A stretch of 64,000 nt of DNA, from NCBI GenBank assembly GCA_022376925.1, contig JAIOJX010000004.1, positions 176,109,501-176,173,500 of the forward strand. Reading direction: 5' to 3'. Made by a program: the position numbers and the translations under genes. Below, one piece after another: positions 23,136 to 35,100 of the stretch. A model generated the notes under the pieces. It was not told the DNA's origin, made no database searches, and saw only the letters and a list, made by a program, of their open reading frames with translations. The stretch is from Tragulus kanchil (taxonomy: Eukaryota > Chordata > Mammalia > Artiodactyla > Tragulidae). How positions within the stretch are numbered: position 1 is the first letter of the stretch; each line of letters opens with the position of its first letter.

Positions 23136-26100
23136 GTAGGCGTCAGCAGCCCCAGTTCCCTCGCTCACCTTTCCTCCCAGGCTGCGCCTCAGCGGCCAGG
23201 TCTGCTCTCTCTGAGATGTTGGCCTCGGCTGTTCAGGCGGAGAGTGGTGGGCGGGAGAGTCACTCTCTAAACCAATCAGAGTAGCGGCCCTCTTGCCGCT
23301 GAGGGACATCTCCACCAATAAGTGCGCGACGGGCTCTTTCTCAGTTTCTGATTGGTGGAGCGACTGGGCGGATACAGGCTGTCCAGGACTTGGTTTTCCC
23401 CTGTAGCAGTGTCAGGCCTCGCGTAAAAACAAGATTGTCCCAGGGAGGGTCAGGGAGGTAGTGGTCGGAACCGGAGCGCGTGCAAACCTCATACCGTCCC
23501 CCGTGCCCGCCCGTCTTCTCGGTCAAGAGTGCCTCGCGCGCCAGCCAGAATCCTGGGACCTCGGCAGTCCGGGCCCTCCAGCGGGGCTGCTAAGTCCAGG
23601 TATCAATCGGCCGCCTTCTCTCTCTGGGCAGCTGGTGGGCACGGAGGATGCTTTTCTGCAGCAGCTGGCCGATTCGATGCTTAAGGAGGACTGCACCTCG
23701 GAGCTGAAGGTGTAAGTAGCCTGTGCTGGGGGTGTCCGATCGCTGGCCTGGGCGCAAAGGAGAGCGGGGCTGGGGGTGCGGAACGCCAGAGAGGCCGGCG
23801 CAGTTGGGGCGAGTAGACCGATCCCTAACGTCCTAACGCCGGATCGGACCCCGCCTAAGCCATCCTCCATCACTTCTCTGTCACAAGGTTTTTCCTGCTT
23901 TTCTCTAGCGGTTGTCACAATAAGCAGCAGACTTGTTCACATTTTTGTTTCCAGTCTACCACCCCGAGGCACCCCAAGGTTGTTAGCCCCTTGAGGACAG
24001 AGACTTCCACATTTGCTGACTGGTGCATCCCCACTGCCTTGAGCAGTTCTTGGCACAGAGTAATTGCTCAGATGCTCCCCAAATTTGGAGAAAGGGCGAC
24101 TAACGAAGTATATTTTGTTTTCCTTTTTCTAACTGATTGGGAGTCAAGTGACAATATACATGGGTGCCATTCTCCCTGATTGCAAGTCAAGCTCCAAGAG
24201 TCTATGTTGAAGGAGAATGATCCAAATCTAAAGGATATTTCCTCTATGGCAACTGGAAATGCCCCTTATTGGAAAGCGCATAATCTTCCCCTCGAAATAA
24301 AGATTGTTCGTGGGTCCATCTGTGTTCTACGTGTCTTGCCAGGCTCTTAGGCTATAGCACAGCAAACACAATAACTGGTAAACCCCATCCCATAACTCAG
24401 AAATAAGAAAGGATTTTTAAAAATAATTAATTTAATTAGCATCAAAGTCAATGGAAAATATGGCCAAAATTGCCTACATTGAGAAAGATGGAAATCATTA
24501 TCAAAACAACAAAAAAAATATTATTATCCTATTTTTTAGATTATATCTACAGTTTTCTAGTGTCTGAATGTGCATACATTTGTACGTGGAAAGATCTTTG
24601 GAAAAATGTTCTTACATTACTAGTAGTAATTTTTAGGTAACTGAACTTTAGGAGTATTTTTATTTTAACTTTTATGTTTTGTATACTTCTTGGTATTCTT
24701 GAATTAGCAGCTGAGGAATAAGGGCAGATGAGTAACAGAAATTAGTGAAAATGGGCAGAAGTAGAGAATTAAAATAAAAAGTTGCGGTGGGTATTTAGGA
24801 GGATGCCATGGCCTCCAAATGCACTCGGAGTTAAAGCCTGTGCTGGGGGTGTCCGATCGCTGGCCTGGGCGCAAAGGAGAGCGGGGCTGGGGGTGCGGAA
24901 CGCCAGAGAGGCCGGCGCAGTTGGGGCGAGTAGACCGATCCCTAACGTCCTAACGCCGGATCGGACCCCGCCTAAGCCATCCTCCATCACTTCTCTGTCA
25001 CAAGGTTTTTCCTGCTTTTCTCTAGCGGTTGTCACAATAAGCAGCAGACTTGTTCACATTTTTGTTTCCAGTCTACCACCCCGAGGCACCCCAAGGTTGT
25101 TAGCCCCTTGAGGACAGAGACTTCCACATTTGCTGACTGGTGCATCCCCACTGCCTTGAGCAGTTCTTGGCACAGAGTAATTGCTCAGATGCTCCCCAAA
25201 TTTGGAGAAAGGGCGACTAACGAAGTATATTTTGTTTTCCTTTTTCTAACTGATTGGGAGTCAAGTGACAATATACATGGGTGCCATTCTCCCTGATTGC
25301 AAGTCAAGCTCCAAGAGTCTATGTTGAAGGAGAATGATCCAAATCTAAAGGATATTTCCTCTATGGCAACTGGAAATGCCCCTTATTGGAAAGCGCATAA
25401 TCTTCCCCTCGAAATAAAGATTGTTCGTGGGTCCATCTGTGTTCTACGTGTCTTGCCAGGCTCTTAGGCTATAGCACAGCAAACACAATAACTGGTAAAC
25501 CCCATCCCATAACTCAGAAATAAGAAAGGATTTTTAAAAATAATTAATTTAATTAGCATCAAAGTCAATGGAAAATATGGCCAAAATTGCCTACATTGAG
25601 AAAGATGGAAATCATTATCAAAACAACAAAAAAAATATTATTATCCTATTTTTTAGATTATATCTACAGTTTTCTAGTGTCTGAATGTGCATACATTTGT
25701 ACGTGGAAAGATCTTTGGAAAAATGTTCTTACATTACTAGTAGTAATTTTTAGGTAACTGAACTTTAGGAGTATTTTTATTTTAACTTTTATGTTTTGTA
25801 TACTTCTTGGTATTCTTGAATTAGCAGCTGAGGAATAAGGGCAGATGAGTAACAGAAATTAGTGAAAATGGGCAGAAGTAGAGAATTAAAATAAAAAGTT
25901 GCGGTGGGTATTTAGCCTGAGACCAAGTCCAAACAAGAACGTTGAGGGGGATTTCCCCAGTGTCACAGTGCTGAGCGTTGGCAGACCTGGGATGTGAGCC
26001 CACTTCTGTCTCGCTCCAGAGGGCTTCAGTCTAAACCCTTAATCTTCACAGTCCAGCACCTCCCCCTCCACTCTGAGCCTGGCTTCCCTCCCAGCACGCA

Positions 26101-29100
26101 GTAGACATGGCTAGATGCCATCTTATAGCCCAAACCCCCTCTTGCCAAAGCAGTTACTAAACTCTCTGGCAAGGAGAGTAAAGAGGGAGTGATCTGGATA
26201 GGACCAGCCCTTCTCCCACCCACCCCAAGGAGTCTTGCCCACAAAAACTTCACTTGGGGACTTCCCTGGTGGGGTCCAATGACCAAGACTCCACACTCCT
26301 AATGCAGGGGAGCCCAGGTTCCATCCCTAGTTGGGGAACTAGATATCCCCCATGCCACAACTAGAGAAAAAAAATCCCGCAGGTCACAAAGATCTCACAT
26401 GCAGTGAAAAAAGATCGAAGACCTAAGACCTAGTCAAATAAATAAATAACTATTTTTTAAACACACAAAGCTTCCGGTGAATAGGCAAGCAGCTCTTGAC
26501 AGCCTCTTCTCCTACGAAGGGAAGCATGTGAACGGTCATTGGGATGAGGCTACCTATATCTTGAGTCCTGCCATCTCCTGTTTTTCAGCCACTTGGCAAA
26601 CTCCCTGCCTCTGCCCTCCAGCGTGAATCGGCCCCGAATTGACTTGGTTGTGTTCGTGGTCAACCTTCACAGCAAGCACAGGTGAGAGCCAGGGGGCGGG
26701 GCTCTCGTTGCTCAGGTGCACGTGGCTGAGGGCTGTGCTGGGCCGGTGGCCTCGCTTGGCAGGGGAAGAAGAGGACGCAGGCGAGGCTGCCCAGGGTTAA
26801 CCTAGAGAGTGAGGAGGGCGGAGCCAGGGCCAAGGCAGGATGTTTAAAGGACATGGATAAACGCCAGCGGTGTAATCTGTCGTTGAGCGACTGCTCTGAG
26901 GCCCACGCGGCCTCCCGGACAGCAGGCACAGACGTGAGGGACACAGACCCCGTCCTCGGGGTCCATCGAGGAGGACACTGGATTTGTGCACTGGCAGTTC
27001 AGTGCCCGCAGTGTGGACTGTGAGAGGAGGACGCGTGGGGGAGAGCCTGAGCAAGACCTCGGCCTCCGGTGACATAGGTCAAGCCAGATTTCCCGGCGAA
27101 GGTGGCATCGACATAGACACCAGAGGGAATTCCCTGGCGGTGGAGGCTTGGGTTCAGTCCCTGGGTTGGGGAACTAAGATCCTACAAGCCACATGCGGCA
27201 GCCAGTCAATCAATTAAAAAAAAAAGGAAAATCGAAGCAATGAGGAGTTAGCCAAGTAAAGATGACAGTCTTTGACTAGAAGACAACAGATTCATTACTC
27301 CCTGGATACCAGTGAGTGAAAGCCTCAACCCCATTTTTATACAATTGATATGACTTAAAACCACTGTCATCTTACTGGAAAGCTGTTCAGCAATACTTAT
27401 TCACACTTTAAAAAGACACATCCTAGGGGAATTCCCTGGTGGTCCAGTGGCTAAGACTCTGTGCTCCCAATGCAGGGAGCCCAGGTTTGATCCCTGGTCA
27501 GGATGCTACAACTGAGACCCAATGCAGCCAAATAAATATAAATAAAATATTTTTTAAAAAAAAGACACATCTTAAAAGTAAGTAAATAATAAGAAGAAGA
27601 CACATCCTGTGACCCAGCCCTTCCACTTCTAGTATCTGTTCCACAGAAGCACCTGCTTTGGTGCACAGGAAATGTAGGAAACAGTGTTTACACTGCAGTC
27701 TTTGTGCGGGTGAGAAACTGTGTGTGTGCATGCTCAGTCATGTCTGACTCTTGGCGACCCCATGGACTGTAGCTTCTTGAAAGCTACAGCTTTCAGGACT
27801 TCAGCTTCCAGGCTTCTTGAAAACCTGGAGACTCCACCTCAGGGGAAGTGGTCAGTGTGGAGTACAGTGTGGACATTCGCAAGAACGTAACAGAGACGTC
27901 GAACCCCATTAGACTCAGTTAGGTGCTTATACATGTTACTGTCTGTATTTGCACACGAAGAAACTTCCAGAAAAATGGCACCCCAAATGGTTAGTGGCAG
28001 TTATATCCGTGGAGTTAAACTAGAGGTTGCTGGCAGTTATCATGAGGCCCACGCGGCCTCCCGGACAGCAGGCACAGACGTGAGGGACACAGACCCCGTC
28101 CTCGGGGTCCATCGAGGAGGACACTGGATTTGTGCACTGGCAGTTCAGTGCCCGCAGTGTGGACTGTGAGAGGAGGACGCGTGGGGGAGAGCCTGAGCAA
28201 GACCTCGGCCTCCGGTGACATAGGTCAAGCCAGATTTCCGGCGAAGGTGGCATCGACATAGACACCAGAGGGAATTCCCTGGCGGTGGAGGCTTGGGTTC
28301 AGTCCCTGGGTTGGGGAACTAAGATCCTACAAGCCACATGCGGCAGCCAGTCAATCAATTAAAAAAAAAAGGAAAATCGAAGCAATGAGGAGTTAGCCAA
28401 GTAAAGATGACAGTCTTTGACTAGAAGACAACAGATTCATTACTCCCTGGATACCAGTGAGTGAAAGCCTCAACCCCATTTTTATACAATTGATATGACT
28501 TAAAACCACTGTCATCTTACTGGAAAGCTGTTCAGCAATACTTATTCACACTTTAAAAAGACACATCCTAGGGGAATTCCCTGGTGGTCCAGTGGCTAAG
28601 ACTCTGTGCTCCCAATGCAGGGAGCCCAGGTTTGATCCCTGGTCAGGGATGCTACAACTGAGACCCAATGCAGCCAAATAAATATAAATAAAATATTTTT
28701 TAAAAAAAAGACACATCTTAAAAGTAAGTAAATAATAAGAAGAAGACACATCCTGTGACCCAGCCCTTCCACTTCTAGTATCTGTTCCACAGAAGCACCT
28801 GCTTTGGTGCACAGGAAATGTAGGAAACAGTGTTTACACTGCAGTCTTTGTGCGGGTGAGAAACTGTGTGTGTGCATGCTCAGTCATGTCTGACTCTTGG
28901 CGACCCCATGGACTGTAGCTTCTTGAAAGCTACAGCTTTCAGGACTTCAGCTTCCAGGCTTCTTGAAAACCTGGAGACTCCACCTCAGGGGAAGTGGTCA
29001 GTGTGGAGTACAGTGTGGACATTCGCAAGAACGTAACAGAGACGTCGAACCCCATTAGACTCAGTTAGGTGCTTATACATGTTACTGTCTGTATTTGCAC

Positions 29101-32100
29101 ACGAAGAAACTTCCAGAAAAATGGCACCCCAAATGGTTAGTGGCAGTTATATCCGTGGAGTTAAACTAGAGGGGGCTTCCCCAATAGCTCAAATGGCAAA
29201 GACTCTGCCTGTAATACGGGAAACTTGGGTTTGATCTGTGGGTCAGAAAGAGTGCCTGGAGAAGGGCATGGCAGCCCACCCCAGCGTTCTTACCTGGGGA
29301 ATTCCGAGCAGAGAAGAGCCTGACGGGCTACAGTCCGAAGGGTCACAACGAGTCCGACATGACTGAGCGACTAATGCCCACAAAACTAGAGGTGGTGCTG
29401 GAAATGGAGTTTTACCTTTTCCTTACCCACCAGTATTTACTCCTTGATTGTTTTACGGACTTAAGTCACTTTGTGATGAGAGGCAGTTTAAAGATACACA
29501 AGGACAAAGTGGTCCTCCAGGGCTGTCCCCTGTCACGGGTCTCACGCCCTGGCCTCTCTGGGATCGGCGCTGCGGGGGCTCCTGCCTTCTCTTCTGTAAG
29601 GCGTGTCCTCTGCTTGTTTTCTCGCCCTGGCGTGGCCCAGCCTCCGGAACGTGGAGGACTCCCTGCAGCACGTGGACGCGGCCTTCTTCCTGGGGAAGGT
29701 GACCTTCCTCGCCACAGGCGGTAAGTGGGGCCCTGCCTGCCGCGGCCGGGCCTGCGGCGGCCTCCGCGCAAAGGCAGCCTGGGTGACGGGGAGACCGTGG
29801 GCGCTGGAATCGGACGGCCGTCGGTCTTCATAAAGTGAATCTGAGCTGGCGGTTCTGCCAGGTTCACTCCGCTGAGATGCCTGCTCTGAGGTGCCCGCCG
29901 GCTCTCTGTGGCGTCCAGCGTAAGAGCCAGACGCCTGTCAGGCGCAGAGTGTGCTGCATTCTGGCCTCTGCCTTTCTGTCCCCTCTCGTCTCCCGTTGCT
30001 CGTCTTCTGAAAGTCCCTGAGACTCTGTAATATTAAGAGGGGACACGATGGTCGCTCACCTAGCGGACTGCCCTGGTGGTCCAGCGGTGAAGCCTTGGCC
30101 TTCCAGCCCAGGGGATGTAGGTTTAATCCCTGGTCATGGAGCTAAGACCCCACGTGCCTCCTGGCTGAAAAAAAAAAAACACACACACAAAACAAAAGCA
30201 ATACTGTAACAAATTCAAAATATGGTTCACATCAGGAAAAAAAAAAAAAAAAAGCTCACCTATACTTGCTGTAGGCCAGACACTGTTCTAAGCGCTTTGT
30301 GTCTCTTATCAGTTCAGGTTCATGCTTCAGCAGGTACTGTTGAGGTAGGTACTGTCTTCTCTGTCTGCAGTGGAGGAAGCAGGTCATAAGGTTAGGTAAG
30401 TCACCCAAGGCCCCACAGCTAAACAGCGGTAGAGCAGAGATTCACGCCAGTCATGCCGATACCTTTAATGATTATACCATGTGGCTTCTGACATGTACAT
30501 TTTCTTCTTATGTGGTTAACCCCTATTTTCTGCGCCCTGGGGGAGCGCTTTCCTGACCAGCCAGCCCTGCAGCCTGGGCCCTCCGGATGTCCACACAGGC
30601 CTCTGCCAGGTGCCGCACCCTTCTGCCTCCCCCGATGGTGTCTCTGCCCCCACCCCCACACTGCACCGGGAGCCTCCTGCCGGAAGGGCCTCACTCCGAT
30701 TATCCTCAGTAGGCGCTGGTGGAGAAATGATTGCCAGGTCCCCTCTGCATGTTCATTCACTGACTCTCCACAATGATCATGTCATAGATGAGGACACTTT
30801 TGTGTTAATAGAGACTCATCAGGTCCCCTCAGCCTATTTTCTTTTTCTTTTTTTTTGGCCACTTCTATTGGTCTTTCATTTGTTTCCATCTTTGTTCTTT
30901 GGCCTGTGTGGGCCTCCCATCACAGTGGCCTCTCTGGTTGCAGAGCACCAGCTCTGGGCGCACGTGGATCTTCCCAGGCCAGGGATCGAACCAGCACCCC
31001 TTGCACTGCAAGGCGGTGTCCTTACCCACTGGACCACCAGGGAAGCCCCAGCCTATTTTCTGATCTGATGATCTTGACTGCCCTGAAAAGAAGGTAGAAC
31101 AGGCCTGTCCCCCCACTGACTAGTAAGAACCCGCAGCCCAGAGAGGGAACACGACCTCCCTGGCCCAGGGCTTTCTAGATCACAGCCACGAAGGTGGCAG
31201 CTACAGGCGTGGCTTCTTTGCAGCTGGGTGGGACAGCCACTGCAGCGTCCACCGGAACACCGTGGTGAAGCTGGCCCACACCTACCGGAGCCCCCTGCTC
31301 TTCTGTGACCTGGAGGTGAGGCCCCTGCTCACACAGGCTGCGGGCTGGTGGGGCGTCAGAACACAGTGGGCATGGCGGGGGGCATCTTATTAGAGGATGG
31401 TGGAGGACCCGAGTGGAGGGACTCCTGGTGTGGAGACCAGATCCTGGCTGGAATCCCGGCTTCTCCACTCGCTCTCCTTGGGTGGGTCAGTGTCAGCGCT
31501 GGGCGCACCCTGTAGAGTAGGGTATATACCTCAAGTTGTGTGTGTGCGCCCCGCGCTTTTACGCTCTCCTCTGTCCTCGTAACTAAGTCCTGTGTGTGTC
31601 TGAGGGTCTGTGTTAACATCTTGCTTTCCCGCTGGGGTGCACGAGCTGTGAGGCCAGGCATCTCGTCTGTCTCTTAACCGGCAGTCGGGATGCCTCCGGC
31701 CCCTTTCCTCCCTGGTCCCAGACCTTGTCCGGTCCCAGCCCGGGGCGGGGGGTCCAGCAGGCGGCAGGGGCGGAGGGTGGGACGGCGGCTAGATGGTGGA
31801 ATGGGTATGTGTCACGTTGGTTCTGCCCTGTCTCACTTCTGTGGGTGTTTCTCATGGGGTGAGCCTAGTTCACCCTAGCTGTGGGCAAACACAGCCCTAC
31901 CTGTGGGACTGGCATGGCAGCTTTTGCGTTGCTGACGAGGTTTGCTCTCCATCCGTGAGCACGGTGGAGCCTGAAGACCTTTTGCTGGCGGGTCCTCAGC
32001 AAGAGTGGGTTCTGCTCCCTCAGGGAGGTCTGCTAAGGCCTCCCAGGGCCCGGGCTGCCTCACCCTCGCACCAGACCTTCTCTGTGGGTTTAGGGGTTAG

Positions 32101-35100
32101 TTTTTTTTTTTTTAAATCTAGTTTTTCTTTTGTATTGGAGTATCATTTGATTTAGAGTTGTGTAGGTTCAGGCGTACGGCAAAGTGATGCAGTTACACAT
32201 ATGCCTATGTCCATTCTTTGTCAGATTCTTTTCCCAGTGTACGTTCTGTTTATTGGTTTTGAAGTTCGTTTTAGAGATGTGTGTTTCTGCTCTGGGTCTT
32301 ACACCTGTTCCCAAAGGCCAGGTGATGTTGTGCAGAGGGAGCTGCGTCAGCGTGGGGTCCCTCGTCACCACCTCAACCAAAGGTGCTGACTCCAGGGTCT
32401 ACAGACCAGGGTCTACAGAGTCTGAAGGAGAAGAATTAGGGGCAGGGGGTGTGGATTCAGAGGAGAAAAAGAATTCTTGTTTTGACTGACCTCTAGGAGA
32501 CACTGAGCGTTATGAATGTAGGCAGGGGTGTCAGCGGTGCCAGCAGGGCCTGTGAGTGTCGGCGGCAGACGTGGCGGACGCTGCCCTGTCCCCCAGGGCT
32601 GGGGCAGCCTCCCGCCTGCCCTGACCCTGCAGACGCCCTCAGCCCTCCCTAGACCTTCTCACCCTGTGCTTCGCTTAAGATCCACCTCCTGCTGTCACAA
32701 ATCTGCGTTTCACATCCGATGACGACTGTTTTTAGAAGCCGGCCTAGACCGGGGCTCTGATCTCACAGGTGAGACCTGAGGACCCCCGAGGGCTCGTCCT
32801 CCCGGCCCTCCTCTCTAGGAGGCGGGCTCTCCGTCACACAGCTCTGAAGTCAGTGAGAGCCCGCTTGGTGTGTGCCGCCTCTTTCCTGGCTCAGCGGGTG
32901 GGCGCCTCTGTGGCTTTGAACAAGTCAGCGCCTCCCCAGCACGCGCACACACACACACACCCAGCCACCCACCTATCTTCGTTTTCTTGGCTCTCAAGGG
33001 GAGTCGCAGTCGTCCCTCCACCGCTGAGATGCACGTGGTGCGCAGTTCCGCCTGTGGCCAGCAGGTGGCAGGCCGTACCAGGTCCTGGGTGGTCCTCCTG
33101 CCTGAGAACTCGGCAAAAAAAAAAAAAAAAACGGTGTGTGGCTGACGGTATTTCCAGCCGGCAACCGGCCTGCGGAGAACCGAGACAGCCCGCTCTCCTC
33201 GTACCTGCGTTGTCCTCCCCGGTGCGCTCCTACACTTCATGAGTTGGAGTTCACTGTGTTTGGAGGCCTTTGCATGGCAGGAATTATTGGCCCATTCTAC
33301 AGATGAAGAAAGCCACCCAAGGGGGTGCAAGATTCTCCAGTGACATAGTTTTCCAGCTCCACTGATAGGGCCCGGCACAGGTCGCTGAGAACCAAAGGCC
33401 TCGGGCTTTGGCCCTGTCTCTCAGAATGCAGGGGGACAGACCAGGAGGCCTGGCAGAGCTGTGGACGCCAGGCAGGGGGATCAGCCGTTCCTTCTCGTCG
33501 GTGTCGGGGCCGTCGCGGTGGGCTCAGACATGTGGTGTGGGAGCCGCGTCCCTCGTGTGTGTGGTGTGGATGGGAGGGCTTGGCCCGGGGCAGGAGGCCC
33601 AGGGACGAGGCCGCAGGAAGCAGACCAGAGCCCAGCAAGGGCAGCCGCAGTGCGGAGGGACCGTTCAGCAGCCGCGGCCACAGGGCTCAGAGGATTTCTT
33701 CCATAACCACAGTGTGCCAAGCGCCGTTCCAGGCTCCTAACATTCCCGATTCTGCTCTCGTGGAGGAAACGCAGTAAGGAAGAGGAACGGATGACGTGTT
33801 AGGGCACGGAGATGTGACATATCAGGTGGTGAAGGGGCAGAATGTCGTAGGGGAAGGGACTCATTTAAAAAACGACCTTTAAGTAAAGATATGAAGGAAG
33901 ACGCCGTGGAGCCTCCTGGTGGAAGAGCCCTCTAGGCCGGAGAAGCTGCAAACGCAGAGGCCCTGGGCTTGGCACCCGCCTGCCATGTGCATGGTCCGTG
34001 GGGGGCGGAGCTGGGCCGTGGAGATGAGTCAGTGGCATCAGGCGGGCTTTGCAGGTCGTAGTAAAGGCGTGGAGGCTTTCACTCTGAGTTAGCCAGGGCA
34101 GCGGGGGGAAGGGGCAGGGCGGGCTGCAGCCTGATTTGGGTTTTGAATGCCCCTCCGGCTGTCGGGAGCAGTGGAGACTGAGGGAGGCAAGGACAGAAGT
34201 AGGGAGAGGGCCTGGGGACAGTGTCTGCAAGAGTTAGGAGGGCTCCGGGCTCCGGGGTGGCTGCAGCAGAGGTAGGTGGGCGGCTCTCCGGTGCCGGTGT
34301 CTCCTGGGGGGGCAGACGGATGTGCTGAGTCAGGAGGGGAGGAAGGGTCAGGGTCGGCCCTGGAGTTTTCTGTCTAAGCAATTGGAAGGATGGCGTGCCT
34401 GTGACTGGGGTGGGGGCGGCTGCAGGTGCGGGGGCTCCCAGGACCTCCGCCTCGGGCACGCTGAGACCGAGCATCCACGAGGCGTCCACACAGACGCCGC
34501 GCGGGCAGCGGCACCCGTGTGTCCGACGTCCAGAGGAGAGCTCTGGGGGTGCCCGCAGGCCTCCTCAGCTGTCAGGTGGCTTGAAAGTCACAGCGCTGGG
34601 CAAGGTGCCCGGGGTGCTGCCCGGAGGAGGGAGCAGCCTGTGACGGGGAGGCCAGGCTGGGGGCGCGTGGGGCCCGGGGGCCTGGCCGGAAAGACCTGCG
34701 GGGAGGGAGCGGCGGCCCCAGGTTCCACTACGAGGAGAATCCCAATGAGGTGCCGCCTCGGGAGGGGGAACGGACGACCCTGGGCGACAAGGGGGCGTAA
34801 GAGCAGGCCGCCGGGCTCTCTGGCGGCGCCCTTTCCCAGTCAGAGCCGAACCGAGAAGGAGGAGGAGGGGCCCGAGGCCACCTGGTGGTCAGGCGGCCAC
34901 CGGCGCGCCCCTGTTTCCTCTGCACTTAGGGAGCACCAGCAGTGCCCACCCCAGCTGTGCCCGGCCTTCCAGCCGCCTGGTCACCTCTGCCCAGTCCCGC
35001 AGCGCCTCGGGCCCGCCAGCCCTCCAGAGGCGCGGGCTGAGGAGCCGTGGGTTGGTGGCACCTCCCTGTCCTCCGCGAGGCCCGTCCGCCCGCCCGCCCT

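Larger units (their letters stand above)
26880..29171. repeat. Tandem duplication 7 (period 1146; junction 28025/28026)
   Basis: Within CENPM intron 3. Single-base differences at about 27093/28238 and 27503/28648 only, plus a poorly matching first 18 bases of copy 2. Copy 2 ends exactly where a Bov-tA SINE begins (29172). Confidence 0.92.
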
